Notes under the pieces: generated by a model
The model's input: the letters and a program-made list of their open reading frames with translations, nothing else
What the model was told of the DNA's origin: nothing
The model's database searches: none
Made by a program: the position numbers and the translations under genes
DNA from: DASCNA01 sp036011305
GTDB lineage: Bacteria > Verrucomicrobiota > Lentisphaeria > Victivallales > GWF2-38-69
Length of the DNA: 64,000 bases
Direction: 5' to 3'
Assembly: GCA_036011305.1 (NCBI GenBank)
Contig: DASCNA010000041.1
Coordinates: 1-64,000, forward strand
Shown here: positions 25,240-33,274 of the stretch, piece after piece
Layout: each line of letters starts with the position of its first letter
Position numbering within the stretch: position 1 is the first letter of the stretch

Positions 25240-26411
25240 AAACTGTCCATACAGAGTTTTATTTTTTCAGCTGTATATTCTAAATCTTCATTGAGATGAG
25301 CCAAACTGACGGACAAACGCAGTCTTGAAGTTCCCTCGGGAACAGTGGGAGGCCTAATAGCAACACAAAGGATATTAAAATCATTAAACAGTTTTTCTGA
25401 TAAAGCTACAGTTTTTTTGTTATCACCAATACATATTGGAAGGATATGTGACTCAAATTTCTCCATTTTTATCCCATGTTCTATTAAACAGCGATGTAAC
25501 AGTCCGGCTTTTTTCAAGAGTTCAGCCCCCAATTTGCCACTTTTACTAATGATATTAAAAGCACTCTCTACACCTCCCAGACAACCGGGTGGCAGTCCAG
25601 TTGAGTAAATAAAACTTCTTGATTTGTTTATTAAATAATCACGTATCAGCTTAGAAGTAATAGCAAAACCTCCGTACCCCCCAAGAGCTTTACTGAAAGT
25701 CCCCAGAATAACATCTGGTTGGTTATTTCTTTCCAGCATACTTGAAATTCCAGTTCCGCTTCTGCCATAAACACCTATTGCATGCGCCTCGTCAATAATC
25801 AAAAATGCATTGTTCTTCTTTGCTATTTTTACTAAATTTTCAACAGGTGCAATATCACCATCCATGCTGAATAAAGAATCTGATATAATAATTTTTTTCC
25901 CTGTTGCTGTAGATTTTTTCAACAGATTTTCCAGATGTATTAAATTTTTATGTTTAAACCTATGGCACTTAGCCCTGCTCATTAAAGATCCGTCAATTAG
26001 ACTGGCATGATTTAATTTGTCAGAATAAATCTCATCATTTCTATCAGCCAAAGCACTCACCACACCAAGATTTGCAAGAAAACCGCTCCCATAAATTAAA
26101 CATGATTCTCTTTCAAACAATTCAGCTATCTGTTTTTCAACTCTTTCGTGTATCGTCAGGTGTCCGGATACTAAACGGGATGAAGTTGAACCGTTGCCAA
26201 ACTTTTCAATAGCTTTTACTGATGCTGATTTGACCTCTTTATTAGTGGATAAATTCAGGTAGTCATTTGATGAGAAATTTAAAATTTTACGATTCTTATG
26301 TATAATTTTACCACCTGGAGAATCCATAGTTTTAAGAGATCTGAACAAACCTTTTTCGCCAATATTTTTTAATTCATTCTCTAAATTTTGTTTTATGTTA
26401 TAGTTCATCAA
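25236..26411 (-). CDS. bioF: 8-amino-7-oxononanoate synthase
   Basis: BioF condenses pimeloyl-ACP with alanine to form KAPA, using pyridoxal phosphate. The PLP lysine is in TFSKALGGYGG, with 'DEAHAIGVYGRSG' and 'SDSLFSMDGDIAP' as further class II alpha-oxoamine synthase motifs. 'NFSSNDYLNLS' near the N-terminus is a BioF hallmark. It is 391 residues, full length. It is the first gene of the operon and is divergent from the XRE-PAS regulator. Confidence 0.96.
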   Translation of the reverse strand: MMNYNIKQNLENELKNIGEKGLFRSLKTMDSPGGKIIHKNRKILNFSSNDYLNLSTNKEVKSASVKAIEKFGNGSTSSRLVSGHLTIHERVEKQIAELFERESCLIYGSGFLANLGVVSALADRNDEIYSDKLNHASLIDGSLMSRAKCHRFKHKNLIHLENLLKKSTATGKKIIISDSLFSMDGDIAPVENLVKIAKKNNAFLIIDEAHAIGVYGRSGTGISSMLERNNQPDVILGTFSKALGGYGGFAITSKLIRDYLINKSRSFIYSTGLPPGCLGGVESAFNIISKSGKLGAELLKKAGLLHRCLIEHGIKMEKFESHILPICIGDNKKTVALSEKLFNDFNILCVAIRPPTVPEGTSRLRLSVSLAHLNEDLEYTAEKIKLCMDSL

Positions 26412-26516
26412 TTAAATCTATTTTATTTAGTAAATTACTCTTATTTGACCAGTGAATTTTTATTAATATTTTCTATATTTATTATCTAACCAGTTGTTTT
26501 TCCATAATTTAGATTT

Positions 26517-26559
26517 AGTTTACAGTTTCTGTTAAATATAAAGTAAGAAACTGTAAACT
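26517..26559. promoter_or_regulatory. 14-bp inverted repeat between bioF and the XRE-PAS regulator (candidate operator)
   Basis: AGTTTACAGTTTCT (26517-26530) and AGAAACTGTAAACT (26546-26559) are perfect inverted copies with a 15-base spacer. The right arm ends 10 bases before the regulator's ATG, so protein bound here would block that gene and could also act on the bio operon, whose start lies about 105 bases away. It resembles a BirA box in spacing only: the half-sites point the opposite way. The likeliest binder is the adjacent XRE protein, acting on its own promoter. Confidence 0.6.
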
Positions 26560-26569
26560 TAAATGAGTA

Positions 26570-27760
26570 ATGATATTTAAAAACAATAAATTCAAAACAG
26601 TAAGAAAACAGAAGAGATGGTCTCTGTCAGCTTTAGCTGAATTCAGCAATATCAGCAGAACATCTCTGTCTAAATGGGAAAACGGAAGAGCTGTACCCTC
26701 AGAAAAAAAAATGCGTGAATTAGCTAAATGTTTAAATATTTCTGTCAGCCAAATTTCTGATTTAACTAACGAATCCCCTGTATCTCCTGCCGATATATCA
26801 AGCGCTGCTGAGTCATGGTTGGCGCTGGCAAATTATGATAATAATTCACATAAGGATAAAATAAATATAATTCACAGTGAAGTTTCAAAACTGGATAAAA
26901 AACTCAAACAGGCTTCTACAATTATTAATGCACTTCTCTCTTCGTTACATTGCATATTTTATATAAAAGACACAGACAATAAATATATTGTAGCAAATAA
27001 CTTGTTTTTGAAAAACATATCTCTCAGTACTAATTATAACGTTTTGGGAAAAAAAGATTCTGATCTGTTCCCATTGAATGAATCTAAAATAAATTCTGCT
27101 GAAGATAGTAATGTTTTAATAAACGGTAAACCTGTAATAGATAGAGAAAATTTCGTTCCTGGAAGTAAGAAGAAAAAATGGGGAATTATTTCTAAAATGC
27201 CAATTCATGATTCAGAAAAAAGAATGGTCGGAGTTATTGGTATTTTTGTTGATATAACCGAGAGAAAAAATGCTGAAAGAAGAAGAATACTGCTGGAAAA
27301 AGCAATTAATAACTTAGATGAATGTATCTGGATTGCAAAAATAATTGATATAAATAAAAATAAATATAGAGTTGAATATCTCAGTGATGCAATTGAAAAA
27401 ATCTCAGGTGTAAAAAAAGGAAAATTTTTAGAAAATCCTGAACTATGGTTTGATTTCATTCACCAAGACTATATTGAAAGTGTTACTGATGCCAGAGCAT
27501 CAAAAACTTTTCCACGACAGTATGATTATAAAGCAATCAGGCAAAACACAGGAGAAGAGTACTGGAGACAGGATACAACCTATAAATACGATAATATGTT
27601 TTTTGGAATTGCAAAAGATTCAGGTAGCTCAAAACAATCAATCCGTGACATTAAAATAATAAAAAAACTGTATAACGAAGGCATCAATCCTGATATTATT
27701 TCAAGAGCACTTCAAGTTCCAATAGGTGATGTTGATAAAATAATCTCAACTGTAAAATAA
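26570..27760 (+). CDS. XRE-family regulator with two PAS domains
   Basis: A helix-turn-helix of the XRE/Cro type fills about residues 5-62 (LSALAEFSNISRTSLSKWENG is its recognition region, read in parts). A coiled linker follows, then a PAS domain (about 120-225) that ends in the PAC motif VDITERKNAE, and a second PAS domain of the PAS_3 type (about 238-355). A short C-terminal helical piece (IIKKLYNEGINPDIISRALQV) looks like another small helix-turn-helix. It is a one-component sensor: a ligand, redox or light signal in the PAS domains could control DNA binding. It is divergent from the bio operon, with a 14-bp inverted repeat directly before its start, suggesting autoregulation. A role in biotin control is inference from position. 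Confidence 0.88.
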   Translation: MIFKNNKFKTVRKQKRWSLSALAEFSNISRTSLSKWENGRAVPSEKKMRELAKCLNISVSQISDLTNESPVSPADISSAAESWLALANYDNNSHKDKINIIHSEVSKLDKKLKQASTIINALLSSLHCIFYIKDTDNKYIVANNLFLKNISLSTNYNVLGKKDSDLFPLNESKINSAEDSNVLINGKPVIDRENFVPGSKKKKWGIISKMPIHDSEKRMVGVIGIFVDITERKNAERRRILLEKAINNLDECIWIAKIIDINKNKYRVEYLSDAIEKISGVKKGKFLENPELWFDFIHQDYIESVTDARASKTFPRQYDYKAIRQNTGEEYWRQDTTYKYDNMFFGIAKDSGSSKQSIRDIKIIKKLYNEGINPDIISRALQVPIGDVDKIISTVK

Positions 27761-27788
27761 TGGATTATGATTCTGAAATATAAATATA

Positions 27789-28370
27789 CTATTTCAGTTT
27801 TTTCAAAAAAACATTTGTTTCAATACAATCTACGCCATAATCCTGCATATCTCTTATATTAGCATCAGCAATCTCCTGGCTTTTTGCAGAAGTAGCATCG
27901 GTTAATACTGTAACATTATAACCATATGATATGCCGTCAAAAACTGTAGTTCTAATACAACCTGGATACTCTGTACCACACACTACAAGTTCATTTACAT
28001 TCAATCTTCTAAGAATAAAATCCAGTTCTGTATTCATAAATGCACTGAATCTGTTTTTAACAATTTTATATTCACCCGGCATAGGTCTAAGTTCATCTAC
28101 AATATTACATCCTGGAGTTCCGGGGACAAGTCCTTTATTAACTTCCATAAATTTACTTAATCTTGTAACTTCTATATCACTGCCATCAGGCCTGTACTCT
28201 CTTACAATATGAAAAATAGGCAGTTTTAATGCGCGACAAACATTTAATGCCTTCAAGATTACGGGAATTGTGGTTTTAGCACCTGCCACTCGTAAAGGTG
28301 ACCCAGGCAAAACCTTGTCATTCTGCATATCGCTTATAATTAATCCGTAATTACTTACCTTCCTGATCAT
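27789..28370 (-). CDS. Cysteine hydrolase of the isochorismatase family
   Basis: The catalytic triad of the family is readable: D14 in IISDMQND, a lysine at about K105 in the IVKNRFSAF segment and C138 in GTEYPGCIRTT. The substrate is not defined by the sequence; members act on nicotinamide, N-carbamoylsarcosine or isochorismate. The GTEYPGC motif has the more common GVxTxxC pattern altered, which is seen in uncharacterised bacterial cysteine hydrolases. It is 193 residues, normal length, and converges on the XRE-PAS gene 28 bases away. Confidence 0.9.
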   Translation of the reverse strand: MIRKVSNYGLIISDMQNDKVLPGSPLRVAGAKTTIPVILKALNVCRALKLPIFHIVREYRPDGSDIEVTRLSKFMEVNKGLVPGTPGCNIVDELRPMPGEYKIVKNRFSAFMNTELDFILRRLNVNELVVCGTEYPGCIRTTVFDGISYGYNVTVLTDATSAKSQEIADANIRDMQDYGVDCIETNVFLKKLK

Positions 28371-28479
28371 GCTACTCTCATGCCTCCGCTAATTTCATTC
28401 CAAATTATTATCTTATTATTAATTATATATTTTTTACCATACATTGGCTATCAAAAATACGAATTTATTTTATAGTCTC

Positions 28480-28782
28480 CTATTTTTGACAATAAACTTT
28501 CTTCCATTTTAAATACATTAAACCATAAAATATATTCCATAAACCTAAAATAATAAATAATATAAAAAGAATCAATGAAATATAGTAATTTTCTCCCGGC
28601 TTTAGTAGAAAAAATGAAACAACAACGAAAAGAATACCTTTCCACCAAAAAGATCTTGGATTTATCAATATATCTTTATCACCAGAAGTAAGTTTTCTAT
28701 AATCTGATTTAGTTTTATAAAACAGCCACAATGCAACAATAATTGTTAAAATTAGAAAAAATAGATTTATGTTCATATGCAT
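28480..28782 (-). CDS. Small membrane protein, unknown function
   Basis: A 100-residue protein with three hydrophobic segments (about residues 5-22, 47-62 and 68-92) and a basic C-terminus. AGGAG seven bases upstream supports the ATG. No family recognised. It stands alone between the cysteine hydrolase and the divergent methyltransferase gene. Confidence 0.7.
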   Translation of the reverse strand: MHMNINLFFLILTIIVALWLFYKTKSDYRKLTSGDKDILINPRSFWWKGILFVVVSFFLLKPGENYYISLILFILFIILGLWNIFYGLMYLKWKKVYCQK

Positions 28783-28899
28783 TAAATTTCTCCTTAGAAA
28801 AACATTCTTTTAGTATGTGAAATAATTATATATGCTTTACTATAGTATAAGAAAGTATTATAGTGAATGCTTTAATTTGCAATTTATAAATTTTATAAT

Positions 28900-29487
28900 A
28901 TGGGGAAATATATGTCAGGGTTACATTTTTTAAAAACTTTTATTAAATCACCAACATCAACAGGTGCAATATGGCCAAGCTCCTCATACCTATCGGATAA
29001 AATAACTTCAGAAATCGGTGTGGACACAGCAGATAGCATAGTTGAACTTGGTCCTGGCACAGGAGTTTTTACTAAAGTAATTCTTGAGAAGAAAAAAGCT
29101 GATTCTAAATTTATTGCCGTTGAATTAAACAAGACTCTTTATGATATTGTTAAATCCAAATTTCAAGATTTAACAATTTATAATGACAGTGCTGCAAACC
29201 TTGATAAACTGATAAAAAATGAAAATATTGATTCAGTTGATGTTGTTCTTTGTGGATTACCCTGGGCATCATTTCCTGCTTCATTACAGATAAGTATTTT
29301 AGATGCAGTTCATTCATCGTTAAAAGATGGTGGAATCTTTACTACATTCGCATACTTACAAGGTGCTATTTTACCTACCGGAATTCGTTTCCGCAAACTC
29401 CTTAAATCACATTTCTCACAAGTGAAAACAACTAAAACTGTTTGGCGAAATATTCCTCCGGCATTTGTATACAGATGTATTAAATAA
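28900..29487 (+). CDS. SAM-dependent methyltransferase, phospholipid methyltransferase (PmtA)-like
   Basis: The 195-residue protein has the pattern of small bacterial phospholipid N-methyltransferases: an N-terminal amphipathic 'FLKTFIKSPTSTGAIWPSS', the SAM motif VELGPGTGVFT, the acidic strand end 'IAVELN', and the motif 'GLPWASFPASLQ' where KsgA/Erm proteins have NxPY. PmtA makes phosphatidylcholine from phosphatidylethanolamine in other bacteria; this product is plausible but not certain, as the group also holds uncharacterised rRNA-methyltransferase relatives. It precedes recQ by 61 bases on the same strand. Confidence 0.8.
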   Translation: MGKYMSGLHFLKTFIKSPTSTGAIWPSSSYLSDKITSEIGVDTADSIVELGPGTGVFTKVILEKKKADSKFIAVELNKTLYDIVKSKFQDLTIYNDSAANLDKLIKNENIDSVDVVLCGLPWASFPASLQISILDAVHSSLKDGGIFTTFAYLQGAILPTGIRFRKLLKSHFSQVKTTKTVWRNIPPAFVYRCIK

Positions 29488-29548
29488 TTATAAATGATAA
29501 ATACCTATTTCAAATTTCAAAACTTAATACTGCGGAAAGAAATCAAAA

Positions 29549-31462
29549 TTGGAAACACAATTAAAAAATAATTTTGGTTTCAATACCTTTAAAAAAGGCC
29601 AGAAAGAAGTAATAAAGAAAGTACTAAACGGAGAATCAGCCGCAGCTATATTCCCTACAGGAGCAGGCAAATCTCTGTGTTACCAACTTCCTGCTCTGCT
29701 TCTGCCTCATCTTACACTAGTAATATCTCCTCTGCTATCTTTAATGAAAGATCAACTGGACTTTCTTTTAGCAAATAATATACCTGCAGCAAGATTAGAC
29801 TCAACTCTGGACAGAATTGAATATAACCGTATTCTTGCTGAAGCCAGAAGAGGTGAACTCAAAATATTAATGATATCTGTCGAAAGATTTAAAAATGAAC
29901 GGTTCAGATACCATCTGCAACAAATAAAAATTTCTCTTCTAGTAATAGATGAAGCACATTGTATATCTGAATGGGGACATAATTTCAGGCCGGAATATCT
30001 TAAAATACCGGACTACAGAAAAAAATTTAATATCCCGCAGGTACTTCTGCTTACTGCTACAGCTACTGCACAGGTTATAAATGATATGTGTCTCAAACTC
30101 CATGTTCCTGAAAAAAATGCAATCGTAACAGGATTTTACCGTGATAATTTATTTTTACAAATAACACCTGTAAGTGAATCAGAGAAAAATTCTCATCTCA
30201 TCGACTGTATTAGTAAAAACGTCAATGAATCAACAGTAGTTTATGTAACATTACAAAAAACAGCAGAAGATATTGCAGAGCTCTTAAACCAAAACAAAAT
30301 TAATGCTCACTTTTATCATGCCGGACTGAAAAGTAATGAACGGGAAAATATCCAGAACAGATTTATGGATGGTGAAATCAAGTGTATTGTGGCAACAATT
30401 GCCTTCGGAATGGGAATTGATAAAAAAGATATTAGAAAAATCATACATTATGATCTGCCTAAATCAATAGAGAACTACAGTCAGGAAATTGGGAGATCTG
30501 GAAGGGACGGGGGGAAATCATTCTGTGAAACTTTTGCAAATCTTGATAATGTAAATATTCTTGAAAATTTTATTTACGGTGACACTCCAGAAAAAAAATC
30601 TATTAACCAGCTTATAGCTCTTATAAAAGAGAACAAAGGCTTTACATGGGAAATAAAAACTCAATCTTTATCAAATGATCTTAACATAAGGATTCTTCCA
30701 CTCAAAACACTTTTGGTCTATCTTGATATGGAAGGTATTATTTCTCCAAAATATTCATATTTTGAAAACTATAGTTTTAAATATAATACGGAATCTGAAA
30801 ATATTATTAATTCATTCAGTAATGAGAGGCAAAAATTTATTACTACTCTATTCAATAACTGTCACTCAAAAAAAACCTGGACATATGTTGATATTGAAGG
30901 AACACTTGAGCAATATAAAACAGATAGAAAACGAATAATATCTGCTCTGGAATATTTTGATGAAAGGGGATTTATTGAACTTAGTGCTAAACAAACAATT
31001 GATGTATTTGATTTAAAACGACAGGATTTTGATACCAAATTATTATCTGCAAAAATGTTTGACCTTTTTAAAAATAAAGAAAAAATAGAAATTGGCAGAA
31101 TAAATAATATGATTCATTTCTTTGAAAGTGATTCATGTCTTTCAAAAAAACTGGCTAAATATTTTGGTGAAGATATCAAAAAGAATAATTGCGGACACTG
31201 TTCGTATTGTATTTCAGGTAAAATAAAAGTATTGAAAAGCTTTGATTCAGCACCCTTTTCATCATATAACTTTGACGAGGTTTCTTCAGAATTTATAGAA
31301 CTAATAGGAAATAAATTTTCTGTTTTAAACCTCACTAAATTTCTCTGCGGAATTTACACCCCTGCATTTGCTAAGCTAAAAATAAAAAAACTTGTTTCTT
31401 TTGGAGTTTTGGAAAGATATCGATTCATTGATATTAAAAACTGGATCAAAGATAATTATTAA
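29549..31462 (+). CDS. recQ: ATP-dependent DNA helicase RecQ
   Basis: RecQ is a 3'-to-5' superfamily 2 helicase of recombination and repair. Visible are the Q motif (FGFNTFKKGQKEVI), Walker A PTGAGKS (about residues 36-42), DEAH (134-137) with the aromatic-rich loop 'CISEWGHNFRPEY', and motif VI SQEIGRSGRDGG. After the helicase core the zinc region is reduced: the usual four cysteines are not all obvious until CGHCSYC near residue 548. No HRDC domain is recognisable, though a small C-terminal domain is present. The start is TTG with GGAAAG upstream. Family assignment is sure. Confidence 0.93.
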   Translation: METQLKNNFGFNTFKKGQKEVIKKVLNGESAAAIFPTGAGKSLCYQLPALLLPHLTLVISPLLSLMKDQLDFLLANNIPAARLDSTLDRIEYNRILAEARRGELKILMISVERFKNERFRYHLQQIKISLLVIDEAHCISEWGHNFRPEYLKIPDYRKKFNIPQVLLLTATATAQVINDMCLKLHVPEKNAIVTGFYRDNLFLQITPVSESEKNSHLIDCISKNVNESTVVYVTLQKTAEDIAELLNQNKINAHFYHAGLKSNERENIQNRFMDGEIKCIVATIAFGMGIDKKDIRKIIHYDLPKSIENYSQEIGRSGRDGGKSFCETFANLDNVNILENFIYGDTPEKKSINQLIALIKENKGFTWEIKTQSLSNDLNIRILPLKTLLVYLDMEGIISPKYSYFENYSFKYNTESENIINSFSNERQKFITTLFNNCHSKKTWTYVDIEGTLEQYKTDRKRIISALEYFDERGFIELSAKQTIDVFDLKRQDFDTKLLSAKMFDLFKNKEKIEIGRINNMIHFFESDSCLSKKLAKYFGEDIKKNNCGHCSYCISGKIKVLKSFDSAPFSSYNFDEVSSEFIELIGNKFSVLNLTKFLCGIYTPAFAKLKIKKLVSFGVLERYRFIDIKNWIKDNY

Positions 31463-31467
31463 TTAAA

Positions 31468-32121
31468 TCAAACTCCACGATCAATATTAGTCCATATTAT
31501 TTTTTGAAGCTGCAGTTGCAAAATAGCAGGTATTTTATCACGTACCATCCATTCTGCTAAAAGCTTAGGCGAAAGCTTACCTGCAACTGGACTGAACAGT
31601 ATTTTTTCAGTTTTTGTAATCAATTTATAAGAATTTATTATATTTACAGCATATTCATAATCCTGCTTATTGCTCATGACAAATTTCACTTCGTCATTTT
31701 TTGTCAGTAAATCAAAATTTTCAAAAAACATTTCATTATCCATTCCTGATGACGGGCACTTGCAATCAAGAATTTTTATAACACCGGGAGGTAGATCTGA
31801 AATTGCCACTGAACCATTAGTTTCGATTAGAACAGTAAGTTTTTCTTTCAATAATAAGTCGGATAAAAGTTGTACGTTTTTTTGAAGCAGAGGTTCTCCC
31901 CCTGTTATTTCAACAAATTTTACTCCACTTTCTACAGCTTTTTCGACAAGTTCAGATATCTCATATTCTTTAGAATCAGTATTACTAATCGAATATTTTG
32001 TATCACAGTAACTGCACTCAAGATTACAGCCTGCAAGCCTGATAAAATAACACGGCCTGCCTACATAAGTCGATTCTCCCTGTATACTTAAAAACAGTTC
32101 AGAAATTATTAATGTTTTCAT
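31468..32121 (-). CDS. queE: 7-carboxy-7-deazaguanine synthase
   Basis: QueE is a radical SAM enzyme making the deazaguanine core of queuosine. The cluster motif is CNLECSYC (CxxxCxxC), the N-terminus has the hallmark 'ISELFLSIQGESTYVGRPCYFIRLAGC' read in two parts, and 'VEITGGEPLLQ' is the SAM-binding GGE motif. I chose the internal ATG at 32121; a GTG three codons upstream is in frame. At about 217 residues it is normal for the short QueE type. It converges on recQ with only five bases between stops. No other queuosine genes are in view. Confidence 0.93.
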   Translation of the reverse strand: MKTLIISELFLSIQGESTYVGRPCYFIRLAGCNLECSYCDTKYSISNTDSKEYEISELVEKAVESGVKFVEITGGEPLLQKNVQLLSDLLLKEKLTVLIETNGSVAISDLPPGVIKILDCKCPSSGMDNEMFFENFDLLTKNDEVKFVMSNKQDYEYAVNIINSYKLITKTEKILFSPVAGKLSPKLLAEWMVRDKIPAILQLQLQKIIWTNIDRGV

Positions 32122-32277
32122 TTTTAACACACTATATTGTACCCAACCGGAAACAGTTTATATTTTTTCTATCTTATATTTCATAAAAATATCATAAAAT
32201 AAAGCATAATTACTATTAATATACCATAATCAAAGTTATTCTTTTATAAAAATTAACTTTTATGGGAATTTTTGGAT

Positions 32278-32829
32278 ATGAAAAAAGATATTCTATTATT
32301 ACTGACAGAAGGATTCGAAGAAGTTGAAGCAGTAGTGCCGGTTGATTTTTTAAGAAGACTGGGAGTAAACCTAATAACTGTAGGATTAGAAAATAAAACA
32401 GTCACAGGTTCTCATAATATTGTTTTACAGACAGATATTACTTTAGCCGAAGTTATTCCTGATAATATAGCAGCGTTAATACTCCCTGGAGGGATGCCTG
32501 GCTCTACAAATCTAAGAGATAATGACAAGGTAATAAATCTGATCAAAGTTGCCAATTCACAGAACAAACTGATTGCAGCAATATGTGCCGCAAGCATTGC
32601 TCTGTACAGAGCAGGAATACTTCAAAATAAAAACCATACTGCACATCCTTCTGTGAAAGAATTTTTTATAAAGTCAAATTATACAGAAAAACGAGTTGAG
32701 CAGGATGACAACATTATAACGGCTAAAGGTCCAGGTGTTTCTTTTGAATTTGCATTAAGAATTGCACAGTACCTTGGTTTTGGAGACAGTGCAGAAAAGC
32801 TATTTAAAGAAATGTTTATTGTCAAATAA
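32278..32829 (+). CDS. DJ-1/PfpI family protein
   Basis: The protein is close to the YajL/DJ-1 branch (thiamine biosynthesis ThiJ/PfpI superfamily). E15 in EGFEEVE and the nucleophile C103 in AAICAAS form the oxidation-sensitive site, and the GGMPGSTNLRD motif is typical. Roles proposed for the family include protection of proteins from reactive carbonyls; its activity here is inferred. I chose ATG 32278; a TTG two codons before it is in frame. At 183 residues it is full length. It is convergent with the RND operon downstream. Confidence 0.9.
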   Translation: MKKDILLLLTEGFEEVEAVVPVDFLRRLGVNLITVGLENKTVTGSHNIVLQTDITLAEVIPDNIAALILPGGMPGSTNLRDNDKVINLIKVANSQNKLIAAICAASIALYRAGILQNKNHTAHPSVKEFFIKSNYTEKRVEQDDNIITAKGPGVSFEFALRIAQYLGFGDSAEKLFKEMFIVK

Positions 32830-32842
32830 CAGTAACAATTAT

Positions 32843-33274
32843 CTAGGGCTTTTCTCCTAATACAATTGTTAGGAATGACGCAAAAAAACCAATACCTATA
32901 ATATCCAGTATAATCCACATCATTGGAGAAATACTCCACATTATCCACGGGAAATCGAGAACTAAAAAACAGATCAATATTAATATTGATATAAGATATA
33001 AGATATAAGATATTTTTGATTTTATTTTATAGCTTTTCCAAAATCCTTTTATCAGGAAAAATAAAATAACCAATATACAAACCCACAATATAACCCAAGG
33101 ATTTAACAAAGGAGTACCTTCTATATTAGGGTAGTAAATATTTTTATGATCCACAATTCCAATATTCCAGCAAATATCAATTAAAGTAAATAGAATAAAA
33201 CCAATAATACACAATATTGAAAAAATTATGATGATTATTCTATCATTTTTGGAAAATATTCTGTTCATATACAT
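32843..33274 (-). CDS. Small four-helix membrane protein coupled to an RND pump
   Basis: A 143-residue protein with four hydrophobic segments (about residues 12-33, 60-77, 88-105 and 112-136). Its first ATG directly follows the TAA of the RND pump gene with no gap, so it is probably translated by coupling. Met3 (MNRIF) is an alternative start. I do not recognise a family. Its place at the end of the pump operon suggests an accessory membrane subunit, which is inference. It contains a 7-bp repeat of nearly four units in its coding region. Confidence 0.75.
   Translation of the reverse strand: MYMNRIFSKNDRIIIIIFSILCIIGFILFTLIDICWNIGIVDHKNIYYPNIEGTPLLNPWVILWVCILVILFFLIKGFWKSYKIKSKISYILYLISILILICFLVLDFPWIMWSISPMMWIILDIIGIGFFASFLTIVLGEKP
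32988..33013. repeat. 7-bp tandem repeat inside the small RND-linked membrane protein gene
   Basis: The unit GATATAA is repeated three times with a further partial unit GATAT. Seven is not a multiple of three, so a gain or loss of one unit would shift the reading frame. Confidence 0.7.

Noticed and set aside
26517..26559. BirA box at the biotin operon
   Set aside because: The spacing fits but the half-sites point the wrong way compared with the TTGTAAACC...GGTTTACAA pattern.
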